Origin: Chryseobacterium sp. MA9
GTDB taxonomy: Bacteria > Bacteroidota > Bacteroidia > Flavobacteriales > Weeksellaceae
Reading direction: 5' to 3'
Assembly: GCF_024399315.1 (NCBI RefSeq)
Contig: NZ_CP075170.1
Span: 1,736,001 to 1,800,000 of the forward strand
DNA length: 64,000 nucleotides
The position numbers and the translations under genes were made by a program. This document shows, piece by piece, positions 24,940 through 32,384 of this stretch. The notes beneath the pieces were generated by a model that searched no databases, had not been told where the DNA came from, and was given only the letters and a program-made list of their open reading frames with translations. The stretch's first letter is position 1. Each line of letters begins with the position of its first letter.

Positions 24940-27249
24940 TTAATTTTTAATGATCTTAAACGTTTCCCACAGATCATTGGTATGAATACGCACCAGATAA
25001 ATCCCTTGAGGATAAGGAGTTAAATCAATTGTATTTTTACCTTCGGGCAATTTTTCTTTTCTCATAATAATTTTTCCGGCGAGATCATAAACAAACAGTT
25101 CTTCAATTGATTTTTTTGTTTTTATCTGCATCAAACCTTTTGTTGGGTTGGGGAATATTACAGTCTTACTATCAATCTGACTGTCAATTTCTTTCTCCAT
25201 TTTTTTATTGATATGATCATTTGAAATACCTGTACTGCATTCCGGTAAAACTGCTCTTTGAAGGATTAATCTTAATAATAAATCATTCAGTTTTTCAACT
25301 TCATAAGAATCTATGGTAGGTTTGATATGGCTGTTTCCTATCCCACTGTCATCCGTAAGGAATGTATATGTTCCGTTTGTGAGTAAAGCAAATGTCCGCA
25401 TCAGATATTCTGTTTGTTTATCTGTATCACTGGCGGCCAGTGGAATAATTGTAATCCCTTTCCTTGCTGCAGTCTTTATTTTACCATAAAGTTCCTTTAC
25501 ATTCTGTTCTGAATGGTGTGGTGGTGCATCCAGAATTAAAAACATTATTTTGGTTGAATTTTCATTGCTCCATTTCAGCTCGTCAACAGAAACTTTCAGT
25601 GCTTCTACAACAGCTTCTGGTGTATCTCCGCCACCACCGGCCTTTTGTTTTTTAATAAATCCAACAAGATCCTCTGCTTTATCCGAAAAATCAAATTTCC
25701 GGGTCACATATTCATCTTCCTGGTCTCTGTAAAAAACAGATCCATATCTTACAGTTGTATTTTTAAGATTTCCTTCGATCTTTTTCAATACATCTAAAAG
25801 TTCAGACTGAAGATAAGAAATCTCATCCCCCATAGAACCTGTAGCATCCACTACAAAAGCAAGATCCAATACACGTTTTTGCAGACATGGCTTATCCAGA
25901 ATAATCAGATTCTGTCCATTTTTAAACGTCCTGATATTGTTGCTGATTATCTGCCCTGAACCATCAGATAAATAATATTTCTCTGAATCTGAGTTTTCAT
26001 CTGTCATTGGTGAAATCCATAGTTCTGTGTTGCCCAAATTATCTGATACAGCCTCCCAAATAATGTTTTTCTTATCATCCAATAGTTTTACTTTTTCACC
26101 TATTACCGGCCTTCTGTCTCTATTGACCAGCTGAACTGAAACTCTTTTATCAGGGAAAAATTTCCATGTATTTTTATATTGATCTAAAATAGGAACTGCA
26201 ATATCTTTCCAATAATCCCACTTAGAAAAATCATTTACTTCTCCAGCTGTCAGCTGCCCTGCTTTTGGAAGTACTTTTTTGGGTTCTTCAGGTTCTTTTA
26301 ATATTTTCTCCACACTTTCTGAGGAAACCTTTTTGAGTTTTTCTATTTCTGCTTTAGATAGCCCTTTTGTCGTGATTACAACAACTCCGTTATTAGCTTT
26401 GCTTCCATACAGGGCAGTAGCTTCAAGCCCTTTCAGGACTTTTAATTCCTTTATTTTTTTAGGATCCAGGGTATTCAGAATTTCAGACTCCCGACCTATT
26501 ACAACTCCATCAACAATATATAAAGGGTTCGTAGAGCGGCCGTCTATACTTTTTGCTCCTCTGATTAATATTTCATCACGTTTTTTAATTCCTGTGGTTA
26601 TTTCTAGCCCTGCAACCCTCCCTTCCAATGAAGATACTGCAACCGGAGAATGTAGGGGAGCTTTATCTGCGGAAGCAATCATAACTGTTGAAGATGCAGC
26701 AACGGATTTATAACTCTTTTTAATCCCTAATGCAGTAACTACAACTTCATCAATACTTTGTGTTTTTAAAGTATCATTATATATTTTCGGTAAAGAGGAA
26801 ACTATTCTATCAGGAGCTTCTACTGGTGGTAAACTACAAGTAGGATGAGGTTGATATGGGGTTATAACTACAAGTGGCGGAGATTGATGTGCTAAAGGAA
26901 GAGGTACAGGCAATTCTTCTTTTCTGATATTATTCTTTATTGTACTGTCTATTTTTGCAATATCTGTTTTATTAATTGGACCTCTTAAAGTTGTATTCTC
27001 TGCTATTACTGGCTTTAAAGGTTCTGCAACCTCTTTTTTATTCATAAAGTAAAAAGCTCCCAAACCAATCACCAGACTTGCAGCAATACCATATGGCAGC
27101 CAAATTGGAATGGCTCTCTTTTTTTCTTCTTTTTTATCTAATTTCTCTTCAATCTTACCCCACACTTTCTCAAAACCAGGAAAAACAGTTGGCTCTTCTG
27201 AAAGCTTGGAAGCTTCATTGAATTGTTGGTCTATATGATTATTTTCCAT
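24940..27249 (-). CDS. Membrane protein fusing anti-sigma-like N-terminus, TonB plug, VWA and T9SS signal
   Basis: 769 residues. Order: a charged cytoplasmic-type N-terminus (1-48) of anti-sigma-like character; one transmembrane helix (about 49-69); a Pro-rich linker; a complete SusC-type plug (about 165-297: IDEVVVTALG, LEGRVAGLEI, ILIRGAKSI, YIVDGVVI, YGSKANNGVVVITTKG); a linker; a VWA domain (about 460-660) with MIDAS DATGS (468-472); and a type-A T9SS sorting domain (697-769, FPNPTKG to YLVRI). It starts 12 bp after the ECF sigma gene, the usual anti-sigma position. A cytoplasmic sigma-binding tail and a T9SS export signal on one chain are topologically contradictory unless the protein is cleaved or held across the envelope. 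Confidence 0.88.
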   Translation of the reverse strand: MENNHIDQQFNEASKLSEEPTVFPGFEKVWGKIEEKLDKKEEKKRAIPIWLPYGIAASLVIGLGAFYFMNKKEVAEPLKPVIAENTTLRGPINKTDIAKIDSTIKNNIRKEELPVPLPLAHQSPPLVVITPYQPHPTCSLPPVEAPDRIVSSLPKIYNDTLKTQSIDEVVVTALGIKKSYKSVAASSTVMIASADKAPLHSPVAVSSLEGRVAGLEITTGIKKRDEILIRGAKSIDGRSTNPLYIVDGVVIGRESEILNTLDPKKIKELKVLKGLEATALYGSKANNGVVVITTKGLSKAEIEKLKKVSSESVEKILKEPEEPKKVLPKAGQLTAGEVNDFSKWDYWKDIAVPILDQYKNTWKFFPDKRVSVQLVNRDRRPVIGEKVKLLDDKKNIIWEAVSDNLGNTELWISPMTDENSDSEKYYLSDGSGQIISNNIRTFKNGQNLIILDKPCLQKRVLDLAFVVDATGSMGDEISYLQSELLDVLKKIEGNLKNTTVRYGSVFYRDQEDEYVTRKFDFSDKAEDLVGFIKKQKAGGGGDTPEAVVEALKVSVDELKWSNENSTKIMFLILDAPPHHSEQNVKELYGKIKTAARKGITIIPLAASDTDKQTEYLMRTFALLTNGTYTFLTDDSGIGNSHIKPTIDSYEVEKLNDLLLRLILQRAVLPECSTGISNDHINKKMEKEIDSQIDSKTVIFPNPTKGLMQIKTKKSIEELFVYDLAGKIIMRKEKLPEGKNTIDLTPYPQGIYLVRIHTNDLWETFKIIKN

Positions 27250-27261
27250 TGTTGTAAAAGT

Positions 27262-27780
27262 TTAAATGTTTTGATTCACTAAAAGTTCCTGCAGCTTTTT
27301 CCTTGCAAAATTGAGCTGGGATTTTGATGTTCCCTCACTAATGGAAAGCATGGTTGCTATTTCTTTATGAGGATATCCTTCAATAGCAAAAAGATTAAAG
27401 ATGGCTCTGCAGCCTTCAGGGAGAAAATTCAGTAAACTCAGAATATCCTTTTCCAAGGAAAGGTTTTCTGTAGTTCCTTCAGAGTGATCAATAAAGTTCT
27501 CTTCTAGAGAAATAAACAATCCTTTATTGGATCTTAATTTCTGCAAACATTCGTTCACCGCAATTTTTCTTGCCCATGCTTCAAAAGTATCAACATTCTG
27601 AAGCTGGGTAATTTTCGTAAATATTTTGTAGAACGTATCGGCTAATACTTCTTCTATATCTTCGTCGTTTTTCAAATAGCGTCTGCAGACTGCATAAAGC
27701 CTACCCGCCATTTTCTCGTAAACTTTCCGCTGGGCATTGCGGTCGCTACGCTGGCATTCCAATAATAATTCTTGTTCCAT
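27262..27780 (-). CDS. ECF RNA polymerase sigma factor
   Basis: 172 residues. Region 2 lies at about 25-90 (CRRYLKNDEDIEEVLADTFYKIF) with AWARKIAVN, and region 4 at about 115-168 with the helix-turn-helix GYPHKEIATMLSISEGTSKS. It directs RNA polymerase to a dedicated regulon. The next gene, 12 bp on, has a single-pass anti-sigma-like layout and probably holds it inactive at the membrane. It heads the five-gene surface locus and is divergent from the C1 peptidase. No clear TAnnTTTG box was seen upstream, so it may drive its own transcription. Confidence 0.93.
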   Translation of the reverse strand: MEQELLLECQRSDRNAQRKVYEKMAGRLYAVCRRYLKNDEDIEEVLADTFYKIFTKITQLQNVDTFEAWARKIAVNECLQKLRSNKGLFISLEENFIDHSEGTTENLSLEKDILSLLNFLPEGCRAIFNLFAIEGYPHKEIATMLSISEGTSKSQLNFARKKLQELLVNQNI

Positions 27781-27977
27781 AGTCAGGAGTTATACTATTA
27801 TAGATGCAGAAACTTTTGAAAGGGTTGGAAGCATGATCAACTTTTTTGGATAAAATGGAGAAAAAATAAATTTAAAAGTCAGTTTTTAGTATTTTTTTTC
27901 ATTTCAAATTTAACTTTTCCATCTGTAACAAATCTCTATTATCAACGACTTTTAATATAAATAATCTTTTTATAGTA

Positions 27978-29180
27978 ATGAAAAATGCCAAAATTGCATC
28001 ATTACTTTTTGTTTTGTCTGCAGGAAGTATGATGTTTGCCCAAGATGACTTAATCAACAAGTTAAAAAACAACCAATCACAAAATGCTAATTTTCAGTTC
28101 ACAACGTTAAAAGACGTTGGTGCAACTTCTGTAAAGAATCAGGGTTCATCAGGAACTTGCTGGAGCTACTCAGGAAATTCTTTCCTTGAATCTGAAATGC
28201 AGAGAATGGGCAAAAAACCTGTAGATCTTGCTGAAATTTTTACAGCGAGAAACTCTTATCATGATAAAGCGAAATTATATGTATTAAATAATGGTGCTAT
28301 CAGCTGGGGTGACGGAGGAGAACTTCATGACGTAATCAATATGTACAAGAAGTATGGAGCAGTTCCTCAGGATGTGTATACAGGATTAAAAGCAGGACAA
28401 ACTACGAATAACTTCAAGGAAATGCAGGGGAAACTGAAGCCGGTTCTTGACAGCCTTGTTCAGGCTTCTTCAAAAGGAAAGCTTACGGATAACTGGATGG
28501 ATTCTGTAGATACTATTCTTGATGAATATTTAGGAAAAGTACCTGCTAACTTCACATATGAAGGGAAAAACTACACTCCGAAAACATTTGCTAAAGAAGT
28601 AGTAGGAATTAATCCTGAAGATTATGTAGAATTATCTTCTTACAAAGATTATCCTTATTTTCAGAAATTTGTAGTTCCTATTCCTGATAACTGGAGCCAT
28701 GATTCTGACTGGAATGTTCCGATGAAAGATCTTACAGCGATCATCGACAATGCAGTAGCCAAAGGATATTCTGTAGGTTGGGCAACTGATGTTTCTGAGC
28801 CTTATTTCTCTTATAAAAATGGTGTAGCTTATGTGCCGGACATGGAGCTTGATCAGATCACTGCAGAGAACAAGCAGACTTTGTTTACTGAGCCTAAAAA
28901 AGATAAAACAATCACTGAAGACATGCGTCAGAAAGCGCTTAACAATCTTTCTACAACGGATGACCACGGTATGCATATCGTAGGTTTGGCAAAAGACCAG
29001 ACTGGTAAAGAGTATTATATGGTGAAAAATTCATGGGGAGTAACCAATGATTTTGCCGGATATCTTTATGTAACAAGACCTTATGTTGAATACAAATCAA
29101 CAGCCATCCTTGTTCACAAAAATGCAATTCCGAAAAGCATCTTAAAACAATTGAAACCGACTAAGAATATTGGTTTATAG
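27978..29180 (+). CDS. Secreted papain-like (C1 family) peptidase, aminopeptidase-C/bleomycin-hydrolase type
   Basis: 400 residues with a signal peptide (MKNAKIASLLFVLSAGSMMFAQ). The catalytic cysteine Cys61 sits in VKNQGSSGTCWSYSG with the oxyanion Gln55, and the catalytic histidine (about His330, DDHGMHIVG) and asparagine (about Asn351, MVKNSWG) follow at the C-terminus. The long insert between them is typical of the bleomycin-hydrolase branch, here exported rather than cytosolic. It is monocistronic with a strong hairpin terminator and divergent from the ECF sigma gene. Substrate unknown. Confidence 0.92.
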   Translation: MKNAKIASLLFVLSAGSMMFAQDDLINKLKNNQSQNANFQFTTLKDVGATSVKNQGSSGTCWSYSGNSFLESEMQRMGKKPVDLAEIFTARNSYHDKAKLYVLNNGAISWGDGGELHDVINMYKKYGAVPQDVYTGLKAGQTTNNFKEMQGKLKPVLDSLVQASSKGKLTDNWMDSVDTILDEYLGKVPANFTYEGKNYTPKTFAKEVVGINPEDYVELSSYKDYPYFQKFVVPIPDNWSHDSDWNVPMKDLTAIIDNAVAKGYSVGWATDVSEPYFSYKNGVAYVPDMELDQITAENKQTLFTEPKKDKTITEDMRQKALNNLSTTDDHGMHIVGLAKDQTGKEYYMVKNSWGVTNDFAGYLYVTRPYVEYKSTAILVHKNAIPKSILKQLKPTKNIGL

Positions 29181-29232
29181 AATAAATCATTTCTGCCAGT
29201 TTAAAGGCAGTTTTAGATATTTAAATCTGTTA

Positions 29233-29265
29233 AAACCCGCTTCCGGAAATTCCGGAAGCGGGTTT
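29233..29265 (+). terminator. Strong terminator of the C1 peptidase
   Basis: AAACCCGCTTCCGGAA and its exact complement with a 1-nt loop, then a T-run. Confidence 0.88.
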
Positions 29266-29320
29266 GTTTTTAAAATATTTTTCTTTGAAAAAAAAATATT
29301 TCCCATTTTAGTGCAAAGTA

Positions 29321-29350
29321 TTGTTTGATTTACAAAAAATATTATATTTG
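29321..29350 (+). promoter_or_regulatory. Promoter of the GG-leader peptide gene
   Basis: TTG (29321-29323), 19 nt, TATATTTG (29343-29350): both Bacteroidota promoter elements at ideal spacing, 24 bp before the peptide ATG. Confidence 0.82.
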
Positions 29351-29373
29351 CATGAATCAACAAACTAATTAAC

Positions 29374-29538
29374 ATGAAAAATCTAAAGAAATTAACAAAA
29401 TCGACATTAAAGAACATCATCGGAGGAAATGCACCACAGTGTGAAGGAGATACTGTTGCCTGCCGCCACAAAGCTGAAAATGGTGTTCCTGCCTACTGGT
29501 CATGCGAACCCGCTGCAACCGGATGCAGATTCTTATAA
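29374..29538 (+). CDS. Double-glycine-leader bacteriocin-like peptide
   Basis: 54 residues. The first 18 (MKNLKKLTKSTLKNIIGG) are a double-glycine leader of the kind cut by C39-peptidase ABC exporters. The predicted mature peptide has 36 residues (19-54) with four cysteines at 23, 30, 44 and 51, that is two CxxxxxxC pairs, and is aromatic/glycine-rich towards the C-terminus. Similar leader peptides are common in Chryseobacterium and named bacteriocin-like; activity has to be shown case by case. The gene has a textbook promoter upstream and a perfect hairpin terminator downstream. No exporter, immunity or modification gene lies nearby, so the machinery would be elsewhere. Confidence 0.85.
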   Translation: MKNLKKLTKSTLKNIIGGNAPQCEGDTVACRHKAENGVPAYWSCEPAATGCRFL

Positions 29539-29584
29539 AATGGAATTCAAAGCTTTTAGAAATTGTTTATAAAAAGCAAATAAA

Positions 29585-29615
29585 AACCCGATTTCAGAAT
29601 TTCTGAAATCGGGTT
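29585..29615 (+). terminator. Terminator of the GG-leader peptide gene
   Basis: AACCCGATTTCAGAA and its complement with a 1-nt loop, then a short T-run. Confidence 0.82.
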
Positions 29616-29764
29616 CTTTAATAAATAGGTGAAAATTAAATATAAAATAAAGTGAATTATGCTGATTTAATACCAGGCTGAATTGTCAATTCTGCTTCAC
29701 AAGTGAATAAATTATGCTGTTAAAAAAATCGACCGCAAAGCGAATTCACTATTCCTGATTAATA

Positions 29765-30826
29765 TTAAAATAAAACGCCCATACTTTCTGCTGAAAAATC
29801 TAAAAGAGCTTCTATATTTCCGTCTTTGATCTTCTGAACCCACTGATGATCCTGTAAAATAGCTCTTCCTACAGCAACAAGATCAAATTCTTCATTGTCA
29901 AGTCTTCTAATCAGTTCTGTAAGATCTGTTTTTTCTGTTCCCTGTCCTGCAAAAGCATTTAGAAAATCTCCGTTTAAGCCTACAGAACCTACGGTAATGG
30001 TTGGCTGTCCGGTAATTTTTTTAGCCCATCCTGCAAAATTTAAATCAGAACCTTCAAATTCCGGCTCCCAGAAACGACGTTGTGAACAGTGGAAAATATC
30101 TACGCCGGCTTCTTTTAATGGCAATAACCATTCTTCCATTTCATTGGGAGTGAATGCCAGTCTGGTTTTATAATCCTGCTGTTTCCATTGTGAAAGACGG
30201 ATGATAATGGTAAAGTCCTCTCCTACTGCTGCTCTGATTGCTTTTACTACTTCTACAGCAAACCTGCTTCTTTCTTTTAGGGTTTTACCACCGTATTCGT
30301 CAGTTCTTGTATTCGTTACTTCCCAGAAAAACTGGTCAATAAGGTATCCGTGAGCTCCATGAATTTCGATACAGTCGAAACCAAGGTCTTTCGCAGATTT
30401 TGCAGATGCCGCAAACTGTGCAATGGTATCCTGAATATCTTCAATGGTCATCGTTGAAGCCTTTTCCATTGGAACTAAAGGATAGTCCTCAGACATCCTT
30501 GTATCTCCTACGTGCCAGATCTGAGGCCCCATTTTACCTCCGTTATGATGTACAGTATCAATGACATTTTTCCAGCCGTTTAAAGCTTCTGTACCATAGA
30601 AATCAGGAATATTCTGCATATTTTTTGATCCAGGTCTGTTGATCACAGTTCCCTCAGAAAGAATTAATCCTACTTCTGAAGCAGCTCTTCTTCCATAATA
30701 GTCTGCGATATTCTGAGTTGGAACTCCATTATCAGACTGTGCTCTGGTCATAGGAGCCATTACGATTCTATTTTTAAGCTGTAAATTTTTGTATTGAAAC
30801 GGTTTAAATAATGATGATGTGCTCAT
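29765..30826 (-). CDS. Old-yellow-enzyme-type alkene reductase (NADH:flavin oxidoreductase)
   Basis: 353 residues, an FMN-binding TIM barrel of the OYE family. Landmarks are SLFKPFQYKNLQLKNRIVMAPMTRAQSDNG in two parts at the start, GLILSEGTVI, the substrate-anchoring EIHGAHGYLIDQF and the phosphate-binding VGRAILQDHQWVQKI near the C-terminus. These enzymes reduce activated C=C bonds of quinone-like electrophiles, nitroesters and enones with NAD(P)H. It is divergent from an HxlR regulator across an array of GTAAC half-sites, so regulation by that protein in response to electrophiles is likely. Confidence 0.93.
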   Translation of the reverse strand: MSTSSLFKPFQYKNLQLKNRIVMAPMTRAQSDNGVPTQNIADYYGRRAASEVGLILSEGTVINRPGSKNMQNIPDFYGTEALNGWKNVIDTVHHNGGKMGPQIWHVGDTRMSEDYPLVPMEKASTMTIEDIQDTIAQFAASAKSAKDLGFDCIEIHGAHGYLIDQFFWEVTNTRTDEYGGKTLKERSRFAVEVVKAIRAAVGEDFTIIIRLSQWKQQDYKTRLAFTPNEMEEWLLPLKEAGVDIFHCSQRRFWEPEFEGSDLNFAGWAKKITGQPTITVGSVGLNGDFLNAFAGQGTEKTDLTELIRRLDNEEFDLVAVGRAILQDHQWVQKIKDGNIEALLDFSAESMGVLF

Positions 30827-30849
30827 ATTTAAATTTATATTTTATAATT

Positions 30850-30946
30850 GTTACACAAAGTAACTAATAATAGTTCACTTTTGTATCTTTTATTAAAAAA
30901 ATAGTGGTAACTTCGCAGTAACTTACATTAGTAACATCAAAGTAAC
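30850..30946. promoter_or_regulatory. GTAAC/GTTAC half-site array between OYE and HxlR genes
   Basis: GTTAC at 30850 faces GTAAC at 30860. Four more GTAAC follow at 30907, 30918, 30931 and 30942, spaced 11, 13 and 11 bp, about one helical turn each. A near-match TTACTTTG box for the OYE gene overlaps the first pair on the reverse strand. This is probably the HxlR operator. Confidence 0.6.
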
Positions 30947-30992
30947 GTATGAAACGCCAGTCTCATATGATATTTAAAATAAAAATCTCTCT

Positions 30993-31385
30993 ATGAAAAA
31001 GAATGAATTAATGCAATACAGCTGTCCTCTGGGTAAAGCAATGGCCGCTTTGGGAAGCAAATGGAAGCCTATTATTGTTCTTGTTATTAAAGACAGGAAA
31101 TTACGTTTCGGGGAACTGGCAGTACGCATTAATGTCATTTCCAGAAAGGTATTGACTGATCAGCTGAGGGAAATGGAAGCTGATGGACTGGTTATCCGTG
31201 AAGAGTTTAAGGAACTTCCTCCTCGGGTAGAATATTCTCTTACAGAAAAAGGATTGGCACTGTTGCCGATTCTATATTTACTGGAGGAATGGGAAGCGAA
31301 ATATCAGGTGAAAGGACAGCATGAAGATAAAGACTGTGCTTTTTTGAATGAGGAAGTAAAAAATAAAAAGGCTGTCAATGTTTGA
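30993..31385 (+). CDS. HxlR/DUF24-family transcriptional regulator
   Basis: 130 residues, a winged helix. It opens with the HxlR signature CPLGKAMAALGSKWKPII, including the N-terminal Cys11 used as a redox sensor in members such as YodB and HypR; the recognition region is FGELAVRINVISRKVLTDQLREME in two parts. It is divergent from the OYE reductase and followed by an AhpD-like gene, so it probably senses electrophiles or peroxides and controls both. The C-terminus is Lys-rich (EVKNKKAVNV) and overlaps the terminator hairpin. Confidence 0.92.
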   Translation: MKKNELMQYSCPLGKAMAALGSKWKPIIVLVIKDRKLRFGELAVRINVISRKVLTDQLREMEADGLVIREEFKELPPRVEYSLTEKGLALLPILYLLEEWEAKYQVKGQHEDKDCAFLNEEVKNKKAVNV

Positions 31386-31399
31386 TAGCTTTTTTTGTT
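31364..31399 (+). terminator. hxlR-like gene terminator
   Basis: An AAAAAGGCTGTCAA stem pairing imperfectly with TTTGATAGCTTTTTTT; it begins inside the gene's last codons. Confidence 0.5.
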
Positions 31400-31506
31400 T
31401 TAAAATAAATTATAAAGTTACTTTCAAAAAGGTAAGTGTATAACCAAAAAGTAAGTATATAGGTTCTGAAGTGTTTCTGATTCAAATTTGCATAAAAATT
31501 TTCATT

Positions 31507-31923
31507 ATGAATTACAAAGAAATTGCAAAAGAAACTATTGGAAATCTGTATAAAGCCCATACCAGCATCCGAAAATCCGGGATTGATGAAAAATTAATTG
31601 CACTGGCTGAACTTCGGGTTTCTCAAATTAACGGATGTGCTTATTGTTGCAGCTACCACGCTAAAGAACTGTCCGATTTGGGCTTTGAACAGGATACCAT
31701 TAACAGGCTTCCGGGCTGGAAACACACCAATGTCTTCGATGATCAGCAAAAGCTTGTTTTAGAATGGGCTGAAGCTGTGGTTTACGGCAAAGATGATTGG
31801 AAAAATATTAAAGCAAAACTAATAAAGCATTTTACCAAAAGAGAAATTGTGGAGCTTACTGCAAGCATTACCTTGATGAATACGTTGAATAAATTGAGGA
31901 TTACTTTAGCGGAAGGAGACTAA
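31507..31923 (+). CDS. Carboxymuconolactone decarboxylase / AhpD-like peroxidase
   Basis: 138 residues from ATG 31507 (MNYKEIAKET). The AhpD/CMD motif CxxCxxxH is present at Cys44-x-x-Cys47-x-x-x-His51 in NGCAYCCSYH, with an extra Cys48. Such proteins act as thiol-dependent alkylhydroperoxidases with lipoamide or as decarboxylase relatives. Upstream (31417-31460) stand GTTAC and two GTAAG half-sites like those at the HxlR operator, so it may be in the same redox-responsive regulon. The CxxC lies at the usual distance from the N-terminus; the length is normal. Confidence 0.88.
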   Translation: MNYKEIAKETIGNLYKAHTSIRKSGIDEKLIALAELRVSQINGCAYCCSYHAKELSDLGFEQDTINRLPGWKHTNVFDDQQKLVLEWAEAVVYGKDDWKNIKAKLIKHFTKREIVELTASITLMNTLNKLRITLAEGD

Positions 31924-31954
31924 TCAACAAAAGAGGTGTAATATGTATTTGTTT

Positions 31955-32299
31955 TTATTTGTGAATTGATAATTTATTAAGTTTTATTCGAGCGCTTTCA
32001 TGATAATCACCATTCAGGTAATATATAAATCCGTTATCTATCACAGCTTTTGAGCCTGCTTTAGGAATTGAATCTTTGTATTTAAAATAAAGGGTATCAT
32101 TCTTTAAATCATAACTTCCAGTATATACATCTTTATCCCGCATCATTCCCTGAGAAATAAATTCGAAGCTTTTATCATCATACATTTTCAAATAAACCCA
32201 GCCTAAAGGAGCTTCTCTGTCTGCCAGCAAAACTTCTTTTTTATCCTCTTTTTTACAACTTATAACTATTAATGTCAAATATAAGAGTCTAATTTTCAT
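31955..32299 (-). CDS. Small putative lipoprotein
   Basis: 114 residues. The signal sequence ends in IVISC-KK, a lipobox-like site with the cysteine at position 15, followed by a short Lys/Glu-rich tether and a beta-rich domain (WVYLKMYDDKSFEFISQG, YTGSYDLKNDTLYFKYKD). This pattern fits small Flavobacteriia lipoproteins with lipocalin-like folds, but no family is recognised. A TATATTTG box stands 24 bp upstream. It probably sits at the inner leaflet of the outer membrane. Confidence 0.72.
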   Translation of the reverse strand: MKIRLLYLTLIVISCKKEDKKEVLLADREAPLGWVYLKMYDDKSFEFISQGMMRDKDVYTGSYDLKNDTLYFKYKDSIPKAGSKAVIDNGFIYYLNGDYHESARIKLNKLSIHK

Positions 32300-32322
32300 G
32301 GTTTATCATTGAATGATTCAGG

Positions 32323-32330
32323 CAAATATA
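32323..32330 (-). promoter_or_regulatory. -7 box (TATATTTG) of the lipoprotein gene
   Basis: A reverse-strand TATATTTG, 23 bp before the ATG; the nearest TTG is 16 nt upstream, closer than usual. Confidence 0.5.
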
Positions 32331-32336
32331 AATTAA

Positions 32337-32362
32337 AAACCGCTCCCAAAAGGAAGCGGTTT
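32337..32362 (-). terminator. Terminator of the E1 gene
   Basis: Reverse-strand AAACCGCTTCC pairs with GGGAGCGGTTT (one mismatch), then a T-run, 22 bp past the stop. Confidence 0.72.
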
Positions 32363-32384
32363 CAAAATTTATCTAAAATCCTGA

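Noticed and set aside
28632..28976. 114-codon frame antisense to the C1 peptidase
   Set aside because: Opposite conserved catalytic sequence of the peptidase; no signal of its own.
29187..29471. 94-codon reverse frame over the GG-peptide gene
   Set aside because: It runs through a terminator and the promoter of the peptide gene, whose leader and promoter are far better supported.
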